From Lophius americanus (lineage: Eukaryota > Chordata > Actinopteri > Lophiiformes > Lophiidae): a stretch of 64,000 bases of DNA. Made by a program: the position numbers and the translations under genes. The notes below the pieces were generated by a model, which was not told where the DNA came from, searched no databases, and saw only the letters and a list, made by a program, of their open reading frames with translations. Of the stretch, positions 45,122-58,140 are shown piece by piece. The stretch spans positions 12,808,001-12,872,000 of the forward strand of contig JBBDHG010000003.1 of the NCBI GenBank assembly GCA_037951165.1, in the 5' to 3' direction. The first letter of the stretch is position 1, and each line of letters begins with the position of its first letter.

Positions 45122-45374
45122 GATATCTGCACAGTTTTAAAGTACTAAAGTTAAGGCAAGACCATCTAATACCTCTTAAATGAAGAATTAATACAATCAC
45201 TGCTGCCTAAGAAATCAAACTACACTGCAGTGCACTGATACTGTAACTGAATTACGGCAACAGGAAGTTAAGAGTACTGGAGAAATAAAACACAGAACCT
45301 TGATAATACATCCGGCTCATTACCTCCCCTCCTAAAATTCTAAACATTTAGAAATAGTTCACACCTTGAAAACT

Positions 45375-45416
45375 AAAAAACTCTGTTGAGTTTGCATGTT
45401 CTCTCTTTCTTTATAT

Positions 45417-45488
<72 letters not shown>

Positions 45489-45718
45489 CCCCTACAATCC
45501 AAAAACATGGAATAAAGTAGATTCGGGGACTTTAAGTTCCCCGTGGGTGTGAATGACAGCATCACTGGTGGTTTATCTCTTCATGTGTTGATCCCGTGAT
45601 AAGCTGGGAATTTTTCCAGGGTGTACCTCGCCGCTCGTATAATGTTGGCTGGGATAGGCTCCAGCCACCCTCCCGTCACTCTTAACAATATAAGCCATTA
45701 AAGATAATGGATGGATGG
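45375..45718 (+). repeat. Dispersed teleost repeat with an internal (GT)34 tract
   Basis: CTGTTGAGTTTGCATGTTCT precedes a perfect GT run (45419-45486). CAATCCAAAAACATGGAATA, GTGGGTGTGAATGACAGCAT, CCAGGGTGTACCTCGCC, GGCTGGGATAGGCTCCAGCC and ATGGATGGATGGG follow. This is the fullest copy of the family whose 3' ends occur at 3288, 17325 and 57656. The microsatellite has expanded inside it. Confidence 0.75.
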
Positions 45719-45719
45719 G

Positions 45720-48700
45720 CATCGGCAATGAAGATGAAACATACTGGTCACTCCCTAAATTACAGTCTAGTATCTGGATGAAGGAGGCAGTGCATTACGT
45801 AAGATTAATGTAATTTCTCTATTGTCTTTAATCAAGTCATGAGCACAGAGGTGATGGAAGGTAGTTACTCCGCCCCTCTGCCATATTTGGGAAGGAAAAT
45901 ATATTTTTAAGATTAGGTAAGCTGATAAATTTCAGGAAATTCTACTTTGAAGAGTAATATTTCATTCTGAAGCTATATTTTTTAATTAATACTCTCTTAC
46001 ATTTGAGCCGAAATTACAACCAGGGGTCAGATTTCATCTGGTGCAGCATAGTCCAAAAACATCCAGGACCTGTTCACTTAGCTTGGTTTAGCTCTGATTC
46101 ACACTCATTCATGCCAAGGCTGCATCCTCAGCTGATAGCTGCTGCTTCTGCACACACGGTTTGCTTCCTTAAACTCCTCTGGGCTGTACCATCTCAGCTA
46201 AGCGGGGGTCCTCTAGGGTTTCAGGATGCCCTCGTGGACAGACATTTTTTTCTCCCTTCTGCTGCATCACACTCGTTCCCAATAGCCCTGTACCCCCACC
46301 CCTCTGCCCCTTATGACTCACCAGCTCATAGTCTTTAATGAGCTGTCAGCCAGAAACAACGCAACCTCCTAATACCCTCCGCCGCCTCAGATTTCACTCC
46401 CCCCTCTGCTTATAGTACAATCTCATCACTTCCAGCTTGTGAAGGGAGCGGAAGAGAGAGAGAGAGAGGAGGAGAGAGAGAGGGATGGAGATGTTTTGAG
46501 CTGGTTTTCAGGGAGGGAGATTGGCCTGAATGCGTTCTGTCTGCTCTTCAGAGACATCCAGGTGAGCTGTTTCCTCCTGGAAGGTAAGACGGAGACTGAG
46601 ATTGGTGCTTATTTAGTGCTGCATCCTTTGTCATGAACCCCCCTCCCCATTCTTCCTTTGGTTCGGATGCATCGCTTCTATTAATGTGTGTGTGTAAGTG
46701 TTGAGTAGACACACACTCACGTAATACTGCATGAGGCGATGTGCAGATGTGCAGGCATGTTTGCATATGTGCATTTACAGACCAGATGTGGATTGAAGAT
46801 TTGTGAATGCATGAAGGGTGTCCTGGGGACTGTGTTTTGGGGAGGAGGGTTGAGGATGAGATTTCATGCTAGCATGACAGCTTGAAAGTGGACGGCCCAC
46901 CTGAGTCTCAGTGTGTCAGTGGCGAGGATGTGAAGAGAGACTCTAGGGATGAGAGAAAGGAAGTAGTGGAGAACGGGCAAAGACTGTGTGTGTGAGTGTG
47001 TGAGTGTGTGTGTGTGGGTCAAAGAGAGTCTTTATGTTGTCTCATACCTGAAAAACGACACACAATCACATCAGCACCACCAATCCTCTGGTCTTATCTG
47101 AAGCATTTACGTTGTGGTGGTGGAATGGGAGCTGATGGTTTCTGCTCTAATGGAAGGGATACGCTGCTGCCGCATTTTTCTGCTAACTCCACAATATGTC
47201 GTCCCAATTCAGGCAAATCTGCAACACACTCGACTTTTCCAAGCCCAGTATGGAATGTGGGCTCTGTGGGGAGGACGAGGCAGGGAGACATGGACAGGCC
47301 GTTACCATCTGTGGCTGCTTCTCGTAGAGAGTCTTTCTGCAGGGACGTATGCATGCAGCTACTCGGCCAGACAGCAGGCCAAGCTGTTAGGAAAGAGAGA
47401 GAAGAAGAAGTAGGAAGGAGGGCTGAAACTAGAGGAGTGGAATATCAGGGTGTCATGTGTTTGAGAGAGGATAAGTGTCCAGATCCAGAGTAGTGTCCTC
47501 TTTGCTTAAAAGCCAACAAAGGCTCTCTTTTGGTCCGGTTTCAGATCCAAGGTTCTCTTCTGTCTCCTTCAGACTGCCAGTTTACTTAGTCTTATCTTGT
47601 TTTGAAGTTGATCTCTTTGCTGTAGCCTTTTTAGACTTCTTCAATATGAATTAATTGAGATGGATGTCACTTCATGCAGGATAGGTGACAGTTCTTTGGG
47701 TCGATGGTTCACTCTGCTCAGAACATAATGGGTAATGCTGATCAAAAATAATAACAGATAATGAAAAACTCTTGTGAAACAGTTACAAAGTGTAATTAAA
47801 ACAAGAAAAAATTATGATTACCTTTAGTAATCTGTAAATACCAACAGTATAATCAGAGAAGCAAACTAAAGAATACAAATATTGAATATTATACAAATAT
47901 ATAAATTGTTTGTTTATATTGCATTGTAATACGCATGTTAATAACGGAGTCCTTGATACAAGAAAACACAGTTAAGGTACGAAGCTGAATGATCCACCAA
48001 ATAGGTTTGTGAGAGAAAGGGCTTCGGTGCGACAGTGACTCCCTGGTGCTCCACTCCCACTGCCGTCGGGTGGGGAGAGGTGTCGCCTCACGCTGTGTGC
48101 CATGCTGGGGGTGAGTTCTAGAGGGTGGACTCTGGTCCAGTTCAGGGACATGGTTGGCCTGGACTAGTGGTTTTGAGAAGTAACGCCCTGCCCACCTGTA
48201 CATTCCAATCTCCAGAACCTCCAAACCCATCGGTGCTCACTTAACATTTGCTGCTGCAACAAGGTTTGTTAAGCAGAGCCTTGTATTCATATCATATTAT
48301 GTCTGATAATTGGTAAATTGAAGTAACGTACAGCCTTCACTTATCCCGAGCGAATGTTCATTGAGAAACACAGACATGGGGGTGAAATCTGTGAATCTCA
48401 TGAGGTCCTCAGGTAATATTGGTCCTGTTTTAAAAACTTTGTTTTCTCACCAAGACAGATTCCTTAAAGGTAACCATGTCGTGTTTTGTCCCTGGGAGAG
48501 GTACCCAAGGGGGCCCCTCATCATGTTATCTCCCACAGAGGCATATATTGGATGACTAAAGAGGAACAATCGCGTGAGTCCATCAGCCGTGCGTACTCCT
48601 GGAAACACTCTCTTTGAAAGCAGTCCTGGTGCTGCGACGTTGACGGGTTCATTGCCTGACAGAGAAGATCAGATCCTCCCCACTGCCTGAGCTCTGCACA

Positions 48701-49540
48701 TATTGCCAATTACTGTGTGGAGCTGAAGAGTGATCATGACATAGTCTGTTTTGGAAAGTTACTATCTGGCATTGGGGAAAGGATTTCAAAACCTCTGTGA
48801 CAATCTAGTATGATCTTTCTCTGAAAGCATTACCCCTTCAAAATCCTTGGCAAAACTCCATGGAAACCACACGTTATTACTTTTGAGAATCATTTCTGTC
48901 AAGAGTGCTTGATATCGAAGTTGTTGGTATAAAAAAACAGATAAAAGTTTTAAAGCAAAAAATTTCTACCATTTTGACGTGTCACCCCCTGAAACGTAAA
49001 TAGTCTTTACATGCACACAAGGATTCCTGCTTACTATCAGGTTTTTGGAGTATTCATCTTTGTTTTTTGTTCATATAGACATCAAATCCAAAGACCGCAA
49101 TCTGATTTTTCCGGATCATGAATATTCTATGACATAGCGCTGAATGACATAGCAGACAAACACACAAAGGAGTAAGGGGATCATTAATTTGTGGACTGTC
49201 CTGCAACAGGACATTTACGAAAATAAACTCTATTGAACTCATACAGAAAATTTACTGTCCACCATCACTGGCAAGCCTTTACGTTCTTTAATGTCTCCCT
49301 GGCATCATCCTGTTCCCTTGTCCCAGCTGTCAAAGTGTAGGACATGTTTTGTATTTTCTGTCGCTCTTGTGTCCTGTTGTTGGCAATGAGGTGCATAAAC
49401 CACCTCGGTAACGCCATACGGTATTTAATCGTGCTTCACCTGCTATGAACTGCAGTGGCCTCTTTTTATTTAACCACAGCCAAATTAATCAAAAGTTACG
49501 CAATCGGTTGCAGAAAACCATCAATCCATTGATCCAATTT
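45720..49540. other. Gene-free stretch with GA and GT patches
   Basis: GA-rich sequence at 46455-46485 and GT-rich at 46985-47020. The blocks at 46000-46400 and 47050-47480 have moderate GC and open frames of 111 and 165 codons with no recognisable domain. The block at 47990-48230 is GC-richer and unclassified. No splice-supported exon was identified. Confidence 0.4.
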
Positions 49541-49544
49541 CTTT

Positions 49545-49690
49545 CTCTTCGGGTTGTGGTACCAGCAGGGCCGCTACAGGGCGCTACAGTTGTGCCTATC
49601 CCCAGCAACACTCTCCAGCTCATCCAGAGGGTGTTCCTGGGCCAGATGAGATATGTAATCCCTCCAGAGAGTTCTGGGTCTACCCATACC
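49545..49690 (-). pseudogene. Rex3-like LINE 3' fragment
   Basis: On the minus strand the DNA runs TAGACCCAGAACTCTCTGGA, GGGATTACATATCTCATCTG, GCCCAGGAACACCCTCTGGA and GAGTGTTGCTGGGGATAGGC. This corresponds to the C-terminal part of the Rex3-like protein also seen at 44940-45080 and 56790-56930. Confidence 0.7.
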
Positions 49691-50764
49691 ACTTCAACTG
49701 GCCAAACTGAGGTGGTTCAGGTTGAGTTGCAGAAGAAGTCAGATTAAAACGCTGTGTAAACATCACAGGCACCTGAACAAGCAGCACACAGTATACTTGT
49801 ATTAATCAAGTATACATGAATGATGAAGAACTGGAGTTCTCTGTCCTCCATGTAAATTCCAAATCCTGAAGCAGGATAAGCATCATGACCAGGTGACCAT
49901 GCTGATTTGCATGGAGACCCTTTCTACCTGTCCAACACTACATCAGGAACTTTTTCAACAACACATTATCTATATTTGGAACTCAGAATGCTCCTCCTCC
50001 TCGTGCAGACCTGCAGCACTGTCTAACATGTGAGTCCTACATCTCCAGTCCTGTGTCTGATGTCTAACAGTTTCAGATGTGGAACCAACATTTTGTGTGC
50101 TGTTGATTTATGTCACATAGCTGCACATTCAAGGTGGGAAAGAACCTTTTAGTTACTCATGATGCCCTGTCACAAGTTAGATATAATCCTTGGACAGATA
50201 TTTGAAGAGGCTTGGAGCCACTCTGATGTATTTACACCATCGTTGGACTGGTTGTACCAGTTTCACACCATAATGTCTGTTTCCCAAAATCACAGTGAAG
50301 AAATGGCTTTTGAGAGTCAGTATTCATATCGCTCTTTTCTCTGTACCTCCTACCCGATGTAGTGTATCCTTTAAAGCATATTTTGCTAGTCTGCAGTAGA
50401 TTTTATTACCACTGGAATACAACTGGCTCTTAGCATGGCTTCTGGAAGGAGAGGTCAGGACTGAGAGGATCACGCGGTTGTAAAGCTTGCATGCTTCTGT
50501 CAGCTTTTATTCAGATGAATTTCCCTAGAGTGGAGTCAATGGTACACACTGTGATTCATATCAAGGGCTTGCAAAATGAAGGTGTTTGCTTAAGTGGCGC
50601 TTGTGCTAATGAGTCAGCGGTGGATGCCCAATTAGACCTGAAATTCACATCCACTTAATGCCACAGTGTTCTGCTGATCTCATGTGACTACTGTGAAGCA
50701 GGAGGCCATGTTCACAGGAAGGGCTACACAATACTACATCTTAATTGCTGCGTAGCACGACTTA
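49691..50764. other. Gene-free stretch
   Basis: A 9-bp perfect inverted repeat (GTATACTTG / CAAGTATAC, 49791-49815) is present. Otherwise nothing is recognised. Confidence 0.45.
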
Positions 50765-51065
50765 GGCTGTAACTCAGGAGGAAGAGTGGTCCACTGTTCA
50801 ATTGGTGGGTGGTTTGATCCTCGGCCACTGCAGTCTGCATGTCAAAGCATCCTTGAGTAAGATACTGAACTCGGAGAAAGTGATTCCTAATGGCTGTTCC
50901 ACTGGTGTATGAATGATGTTGTGAAAGTAAATCACTCTGGATGAGCAGGTGGCTCTGTGCATGTTAGCCTCTGTCACCACTGAGTGTGAATAGGTAAATG
51001 TGGCTCGACAGTGTAGAGAGCTGTGAGTGGTCAAGCAGACTAAAAAGGCACTATAAAAAGCCTCA
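50765..51065 (+). repeat. tRNA-headed SINE-like repeat, near full length
   Basis: The head has TGTAACTCAGGAGGAAGAGT and GGTTTGATCCTCGGCC (A- and B-box-like). The body has GCATGTCAAAGCATCCTTGA, GTAAGATACTGAAC, ATGGCTGTTCCACTGGTGTA and GAGCTGTGAGTGGTCAAGCA, and the end is GGCACTATAAAAAGCC. The same family is seen at 37228 and, as a 3' end, at 59440. Confidence 0.75.
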
Positions 51066-51254
51066 CGGGTAATAAAGTAATTTCAGAACCACTTCTTCTT
51101 AAGAACCGAAGAACATCGGGGCCCTTAGACCACTCAGCCAGTGTTGGTTGGTTCCTGTCATGGAAGAAGTCAGGCAGTGGGTTTATTTGGTCCAAGGCTG
51201 TCATTTCACTGACCTCCTCTGGCACAGCTGGCTTCATTCTTGGTCTATTCTTAA

Positions 51255-51700
51255 AAATAATAATAATAATACATTTAATTTATAACGCACTTTACATTTG
51301 GATCAAATCTCAAAGTGCTACAAAGCAAAAGCAGATAAAAGCATCAATAAAAAAATTAAATAATAACTATATGAAAGCCTGACCAAAAAGCAGCAATGTT
51401 AATTAAGGTTATAGGTTCTGCTAAAAAGGAAAGTTTTTTTAAGTCCTTTTTTAAATGTGTCAGTCGTCTGTGGAGCCCTGAGATGGTCAGGGAGGGCATT
51501 CCACAGACGAGGGGCAGCAGAACAGAAGGCCCGATCAATGACACTGACAATGGTGAGTGAGGAGAGAGATCTTATAATCAATCCTGGTGGAGATGGGAAG
51601 CCAATGAAGGGAATGAAGAACAAAGGTGATGTGTTCGTGTTTACGAACTCTCATCAGGATCCTTGCAGCACTGTTTTGAACATACTGAAGTCTTTGAAGG
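51255..51700 (-). pseudogene. L2-like LINE 3' end and ORF2 C terminus
   Basis: The minus strand reads DRAFCSAAPRLWNALPDHLR, then APQTTDTFKKGLKK. This is the (R)AF..AAP(R/T)LWN.LP..(I/L)R....FK..LK signature at the C terminus of L2-like LINE reverse transcriptase proteins. The 3' untranslated tail runs through GCACTTTGAGATTTG and ends in TATT-type repeats at 51255-51275. The conserved block upstream extends to about 51700 in another frame. It is 5'-truncated. Confidence 0.8.
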
Positions 51701-53000
51701 TCATTCTTGGGCTTTGGGGCCTCTCAAATTTATGTATTTGTTACCTAAGAAATAAAAAACAGACCCTCTATTTCCCTGCACTGAATGGATGGCACTGATG
51801 GTCTGTGTGCTGAAATAACACATCAAAGTTTGGCTGGATCGAATGCATTGTCATTGTGTTCTTGCCTCATTGTCTTCGAAATTGTCTGGTCATTGGTTAA
51901 AGGGGAATTTGTCTTCATTCAGATTGAAATATTTCCCATTGAATGTCGTGGATCTTTACATGTGTTGATGCGTTTTATCGAACAGCTGTGTGCAATGGTG
52001 ACGCTCTCTGCTTTGAGTTCACAGCAAAACTCCAACGAGAGGACTCGTGTTTGCCGGCATTCACGTTGCTAAGCTCATCCTTCAGAAAAATGGTACAGGG
52101 ACACCAAATACCATTAAAAAACCCAATAACACCTGCTTTTGAGAGACCAGACACATGTCCGATACTTCAATGCCACCTCCACCTTGAACTTGAGCTCGTC
52201 TAACGTAGAGTGTGTGCAAGGCTGTTTGGTAAATTTAACATTAAAGGTGCATGGTTTTGCCCCATTTATATTTTTATTCTTCAAAGTTTTAAACCCATAA
52301 GGAGTAGTGTATTCTAACTGATCTTATTTTGAAAGATTGCAGTGGAAGTAAAGCTGGTTGGCAGTGTGTATGTTTTCTCTCCTGTTGAAATCAATCCATG
52401 GTCCGTCCTCCCCGCCCCTTGAGATTCTAAAATCAATTGTATGACATTTCAAAGTGAAAATAAAACTTGGTGAACGTCGTTCAGTTCATCGTATGTTGTA
52501 TGGTTGATTTTTATAGGGACTCGTGGCTGGCTCTGCATTAACGCTAGCTTTAGCTGCTCTGCTGACATTAGCTTCTTGAAATTTGCTCAAGAAGCTACAT
52601 TTGAAGTGTCTGATAACGTTTGTTGTGCCGCACGTTTTGAGGATCGTTGTTCCAGAGCTTATTTGGTCCTTAGTGGTTTTACAAATTGTGGGCTTTGCGT
52701 TTTCTGGTGTTCATCATTCAACTCAACACAAAACTGAAATTAAAATGAAAGCAGTAACACGAGAAGTTACAAATGAACAAATTTGTATGCGGGCCGATAA
52801 AACATGGAAGGCCATCTCGTTCCACAGTTTGTGCGCGGCAACAGAAAAATTTGGTCTCACCTTGCTTTGGGGACTTCAAAAGACAATTGGTCAGTGGAAA
52901 TCAGTGACCTTGAGGGGGCTTACGTTTGTAAGAGACTGTAATCCACTGAAAGATTTAAAAACAAGCAATAAAATCTTAAAAAAGAATCCTAAAGCGTTCA
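51701..53000. other. Gene-free stretch
   Basis: No exon or named repeat is recognised. The 154-codon frame at 52583-53047 runs into repeat sequence and has no domain. Confidence 0.4.
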
Positions 53001-53002
53001 TG

Positions 53003-53120
53003 GAGCCAGTGGAGGGAGGCCAGAAAGGGGGATCTGTTCTCACCTAAGTGTGCCTGTTAAAAACAGAGCAGCAGTCTTTTGGACCAACTGTAGACGTGAG
53101 TGGGAGTTCTGGCCCACGCC
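53003..53120 (-). repeat. L2-like LINE-associated fragment
   Basis: GGAGCCAGTGGAGGGAGGCC, then TTTTGGACCAACTGTAGACG, parallels GGAAGCCAATGAAGGGAATG...GCAGCACTGTTTTGAACATA at 51595-51690. It is probably another piece of the same LINE family. Confidence 0.55.
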
Positions 53121-54920
53121 AATATAGAGGTCATTACATACCAGATGGATTATGATAAGCGCATGTACAAACTTTCAAAATCATTAACCAATAAAAAGCT
53201 CTTGACCTTGGACAAAAGTCTCTACTGTTAAAAACAGGATTTAAACTCCAGAGTTTATGGTTTTTTGGTCAAACTTAGCGCCAAATTTGGACACTGTAGG
53301 ATCTAGAAATGGTTCCAGGAGCCCATTTCCATAAAAGAAGCATCATGCTTTACTAAAATGAAAAAAAAGTCAAAACCATGTTCCCCTCAACATCATCTAA
53401 AGTACTGGAAACATTAAAACAGAAGACTCACCATCACATATTCAACCTCAGAACCCTGATCCTTGGCCAGAAGCTTCTGCCGTGTCCCTCCTCCATCACT
53501 TCACTTCCTTTCCTTTGTGTAAAGTCTGATCTGCTTGTGTTGTTGCGGGGTTCAGCCAGCTTCTATCCCTGCTTTGTTCAGTCTTCCTCTGACACTGCGT
53601 GGTTAGTTTTTTTCTTCCTTTCCGACCATCCAAGTCTCTGTTCTGGTTGAATGTGCCATCTTGGAATACATCAGGCCATTGGGCTGGAGGAGAAAGAAGA
53701 AAGCCAGAAAATAAACCGCTCCAATCATTCTTTGGATCAGTTTATGGAAAGATTTGCACTACTGCTCTACTGCTCCGCAACTGTATGAAATTTCCATTGG
53801 TTTTTGTGACTTTATTCTGAAAGTCTTGTTAATATGGAGTTTTGTTATTTTGGTCGGACTCTTGAGCCGATGTTTATCCAAATATCAATACAAATAATCT
53901 AAACATTACTGACAGTAACATGTGAGCCCCTACTTTAATTATACTTTGGCTCAGGCATATGTTTGGATCCTCAGGTTTTGGACAAATACATATTGAGGTC
54001 AGTAAATCTGTCGCAGGAGCTTCTGTTCAGCCCAAGAAAAAAAGTTCCTTAATGTTTTATGCATAAAATGTAACATAAAGCTTTGGCTCTGCAGGAGCTT
54101 TGCCTACTCTGAGCGGGAACACCTCACCTGTTGGAGTCAGCGGGGTTATAAACGACATAGCTAGGAAAACACACATTTACAGCAGGAAACCTTCTTCAAG
54201 ACCAGACACATGGAATTTGGAACATAGTCTTCACAATCATTTGCATAACTAGTGCATTTGCATAATTCTAAATATATCTCCTAGAGATTGTTACTGTGGC
54301 TTGTTGTTGTTCAAAGTCGGGGTTCATTCGATTTCAATTATTTCTCCAAACCGGCTCCTGTGAGTTCCCCACTTATATAAACGACAAGTCTAAACGATAT
54401 TCTGCATTTTCCTCCCGACACAAATCGATAGGTTCCTCATAGGAAAATGTTGAAATGAAATGCTGTCTCGCTGATACAGCAGTCGATATGAATGGAGAGG
54501 ATTTTCTAGAATTTCTTCAATCTTTTCTTCTATAAGGGTTAAATTCCAGTATCAATTATTTTGTCAATAGGTTTTTGGAATATGTCTATGTCTTGTTTGT
54601 TAACCATCCAATGTGGATATGCTTTAAGAATGTATATATCTACTGTATACATACACAATTTAGAACTTAATTCAGTTCACCTCAATTACACGCTGTGATT
54701 AGGCATAAGATTAATATAATAATATTTACATGCTTTAACTTTTCAGAGGTGTTTAAACAAATGCATGTTTTGTTTAAATGATTAAACACAATAATATGAA
54801 TCAGAGTGTTTTTTTTTTATAACAATTAGTATCGATGTTCTCCTAATTAGACAAGCAAAGAGCCTCAGGGAGTTTCACCATCATGACAATGGAATTCTAA
54901 CATTTAGGTAGATCCTGGGG
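53121..54920. other. Gene-free AT-rich stretch
   Basis: Nothing recognisable. From about 54230 the DNA is AT-rich and unique in appearance. Confidence 0.45.
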
Positions 54921-54924
54921 GGAA

Positions 54925-55130
54925 CAGGATGTTGTAGTGGGTAAACTGTTGCCTCAAAGTAAGAAGGTTTTGGGTTCAAGTCCACTGCTGGCATTGGTGC
55001 CTCCGTAAATGGATGGTTGGATCCTGGATGATTTGCTACCCATTTAAAAATGAAGAGCGGCAGAACTCTGAGCTCTGCTGTGTCAGACTCTGAACTGCAC
55101 CCAGCTACAAAAGGGCTGTCGCTGAGAGTC
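54925..55130 (+). repeat. tRNA-headed SINE-like fragment
   Basis: GTTGTAGTGGGTAAACTGTT (A-box-like) and GGTTCAAGTCC (B-box) lie at the correct distance for a Pol III head. The following sequence is degenerate. It is related to the head at 1113. Confidence 0.6.
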
Positions 55131-55337
55131 ACGTGATTACCTAAGGCATCCTGTCCAATGGTAGACTCCTTGCTTCTGTAATCACATGGTGAGCGTCATG
55201 GAAGGTGATACTTTAGATTTGTTATGCTTCTGCGTAAAGGCAGTTGCAAACCTCTACGATGCACTTTTGATTTCATCACAAATTAATGAAATTAAAGTGA
55301 ATATTAAAGAATCTAGTAAGGAGTAAGGGAAATACAC

Positions 55338-55735
55338 ACTAATCAGCCATAACATAATTACCTGCATCATATACCATTGCTCCCCCGTTACCACCAAAGC
55401 AACTCCACAACTCCAGCATGAAATCTTTTCAGCATTATGTGCTTCAGTAGCTCTTTTGTGGCATCAGACACAACAAACTGACATTCACTCCCCACGACCA
55501 CCCATGAATCTAAGGTACCATGACCCTGGTTATCCTTCCTTTGACAGTAATTTTGTAGGTAGTAAACACTGCAGACCAGGAACACCCAACAAGACGTGTA
55601 GTCCTAGACATCCTTTGACCCAGTCATTAATCCATCACAACCTGGTCCCCGTCCTTCTTCCAACACATCAACTTCAGGACAGAATGTTCACTTTTATCAC
55701 ATTCACTGACAAGTTACCACGTTGACCCAACAGAC
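55338..55735 (-). mobile_element. Tc1-like transposon relic, internally deleted
   Basis: The left end is AATCAGCCATAACATAATTA, then CCACCAAAGCAACTCCACAA. After a large internal gap come CTCCCCACGACCACCCATGA, ACTGCAGACCAGGAACACCC, CATCCTTTGACCCAGTCATT, CTTCCAACACATCAACTTCA and GACAGAATGTTCAC. This is a teleost Tc1-like family whose termini read GCCATAACATTATG; the transposase sense is minus. It is non-coding. Confidence 0.8.
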
Positions 55736-56690
55736 AATCAGTTTCACTGTGTCTTCAACTGTGGTTACAATATTTTGGCTATGTTTTATAGTGAATTACT
55801 TTGTGTATACCCTAATCGGAAGGATAAATTGAGGTCATTGAAGAAGAAAAGGAGTGATGCTGATATTGTTTCCTAACATTAGGGAAGCTTTGAATTTCTT
55901 CTGGCACATGGCACCGGATCTGATTTCCACATTTAATGAATCCTCGGAGCAGCTTTTATCCTCAGGAAAGAATTAATACCCTCCCGTCAGCACTTTTATT
56001 AAAGTGAAAAGTTTTGGTGAAATATTTGACTTTGTTCCTCTGTGCTTCTGGCTAACATTTTGCAGACTTATATGACAGTTAAGATGAACGAGGGTAGAGG
56101 CTGCTGGGAATGAAGGAGAGGAGTAAATGGGCTGGAGGCCGAGGTAAGGAGCTGGCCACGTCACAGCCATTCCTCGGAGTGACTCTGCACTCTCCTGGAG
56201 CCATAATTGCTGGGAATCCAGCCAATTTAGTCATTTATATGTCAACGCTTTCTGTTCATTACAATCCCAATCAAAGTGAATGACCGGCTTTGCCAATCAG
56301 GAAGTAAAAGGCCCGGCTGACTCACTAACTGGCCAGAACATTTCCTATTCCAAGATGTCTGCTGGACCTCAGAGACCACCATCACTCTGTGAAGAGAGGC
56401 TGGATGGATGGTGTTTGAAGAGGGAAACATCTTGCTGTAGATACTAAGCCATTATGTAGGACCACAGTGAACCCCCCCCCCCCTCTGATTTTGTGGACTT
56501 GATGCCTCTCTGTGATGTTGAATGCCTTATAAGTTTCATATAATTATTAATAATTAATCTCAAGCAGTCAACATTCAGCTGACAAATGCAGGAAATGCTT
56601 CTGATGTTTGATGATTAATGAGCAGACAGTTTTGGTGGGCATCAGCAGTAATGTCATAGTGAAATAAGAGCTGACATGTAAGGCATAAGA
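55736..56690. other. Gene-free stretch with a poly-C run
   Basis: An uninterrupted C run of about 13 lies near 56471-56484. No exon or named repeat otherwise. Confidence 0.45.
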
Positions 56691-56692
56691 TA

Positions 56693-56955
56693 GATGGCCC
56701 ATCCCTCACCTATGGTCCGGAGCTCTGGGCAGGGACAGAAAGTATGAGATCAGATAGCATAGGATGCCTGCAGGGTGCCTCCCTTTTGAAGCATGACCAA
56801 CCGGGAGGTCAACCCAGAACTCTCTTGAGGGATTACATATCTTATCTGGACCGGGGACGCCCCAGGATCACCTAAGCTGTCCTGGAAAGTATCTGGAATG
56901 GCCTACTTATCCCGCTGTCAGCACGGCTCGACCCTGGATGGATGAGCGGTTAAAC
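56693..56955 (+). pseudogene. Rex3-like LINE 3' fragment, deleted
   Basis: CCTATGGTCCGGAGCTCTGG, GGACAGAAAGTATGAGATCA, GAACTCTCTTGAGGGATTAC, ATCTTATCTGGACCGGGGAC and GCACGGCTCGACCCTGGATG follow the order of the 44690-45110 segment, with internal deletions. It ends in GATGGATGAGCGG. Confidence 0.75.
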
Positions 56956-57044
56956 TCTCAAGAGAGCGGTCACACATCATACGTCTTTGTAAATTAATGC
57001 GATGTAGTATATTTTACGTAAATGTAATGTTAAGTGTATTATTG

Positions 57045-57200
57045 TATGTTTTAGACTTACTACTACTTTTCATACAATACAAGATTGTGAAAACATTCGA
57101 CCCATCCCTGAGGATTAGTAAAGATGGACGACGCATCTGGGGAGCAAATTGGGGTTCAGGGTCTCGCTCAGGGATTTTATGACATGCAGGCTGTAGGCGC
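57045..57200 (-). repeat. SINE, reverse orientation
   Basis: AAGATTGTGAAAACATTCGA, CCCATCCCTGAGGATTAGTA and CAGGGTCTCGCTCAGGGA give the reverse complement of the 2897 family. The tRNA head is absent or unrecognisable. Confidence 0.65.
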
Positions 57201-57655
57201 TGATGAGCATTGAACCAGACACGTTAGCATTGGGTTTTTAAATGGGATGAACATATGATTTTGTCTTGATCTGTATGAATTGTAGAATTGCGATGACAAA
57301 TTAAGAATTCAAGAAGGTAAAGAGCAAATGTGCTCTTCCTCTGACACGATACAAATTTAACGTTCTTCTTTGGAAAAATATGTACCTTACAGATGTTTGT
57401 GTAGAGGAATCTGATAAGACATATGAAACACAATCAGTGGTCTGTGTTCAAGCTGGTAATTAAATGGTGAGTTTAAGCTCCCATATTGGGTTCATATATT
57501 TGTAAATCTGACTGTGAAAAGGTCAGCACCTCCCCTGCCACCAACTCTGTACATCACTGTGCTAACCACTGGATTATTGCGCTTCTGCAACCTCCATATC
57601 CACAAACTTATAGTGCTGTGTAAAATATGAGTAAAATTGACTGTAATGATTTTCT

Positions 57656-57730
57656 AAAACATCCATTTTCTGTCAGAACTTATCCTGTTCATGGTAACAG
57701 CGAGACTGGAGCCCATCCCAGCAGCTTAAT
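57656..57730 (-). repeat. 3' tail of the 45375-type repeat, reverse
   Basis: CATCCATTTTCTGTCAGAAC, TTATCCTGTTCATGGTAACA and CTGGAGCCCATCCCAGCAGC form the reverse complement of the CTGGGATAGGCTCCAGC...GGATAAG...ATGGATG end. Confidence 0.7.
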
Positions 57731-58059
57731 AATTTACCTCCTCAACATCACTGATTTTTATGGCCTTGCCAAAGAGGTTGTTTAGAGTTACTCTTACTCC
57801 AGTATGTAAGGGGAATAGGTGTAATCTAGTTTAATTTTTGTAACATCAATTAATCTATTCATTGTTTAAATGTATTTTTCATGACTACTTCATTAATTGA
57901 ATTTTTTTTTTTTTAAAGTGTGCAATATTTTTGAGTTTGTCTATTAATCATTTGGTGAATTTACCAATTGAAAATTATCATAGGATTAGACTTAATTAAT
58001 TAATCCCAAAGTGAAATGAGAATGTTACCGCAGCAGACCCAGGTAGCCAGCAGCGCTGG

Positions 58060-58140
58060 TGCTTGCCAATGGATGGAAACAGATGATCCAATGTTGCGAC
58101 CCCCAAAGGGACTAGCTGAAAGACAAAGAAGAAGAAGATC
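58060..58140 (+). repeat. RTE-type LINE 3' terminal fragment
   Basis: ATGGAAACAGATGATCCAAT, GTTGCGACCCCCAAAGGGAC and AGAAGAAGAAG correspond to the TGGAGGCAGATGATC..GCGACCCC...(AGA)n end of the RTE-like family seen at 655-1545 and 28650. Confidence 0.7.

Noticed and set aside
46996..47493. 165-codon open frame as a gene
   Set aside because: Begins in a GT microsatellite-derived Cys/Val run, overlaps other open frames on both strands and shows no domain.
47889..48230. 113-codon minus-strand frame in a GC-richer block
   Set aside because: No domain; more likely part of an unrecognised dispersed repeat.
52583..53047. 154-codon open frame as a gene
   Set aside because: The C-terminal part overlaps LINE-associated repeat sequence, and the rest has no domain.
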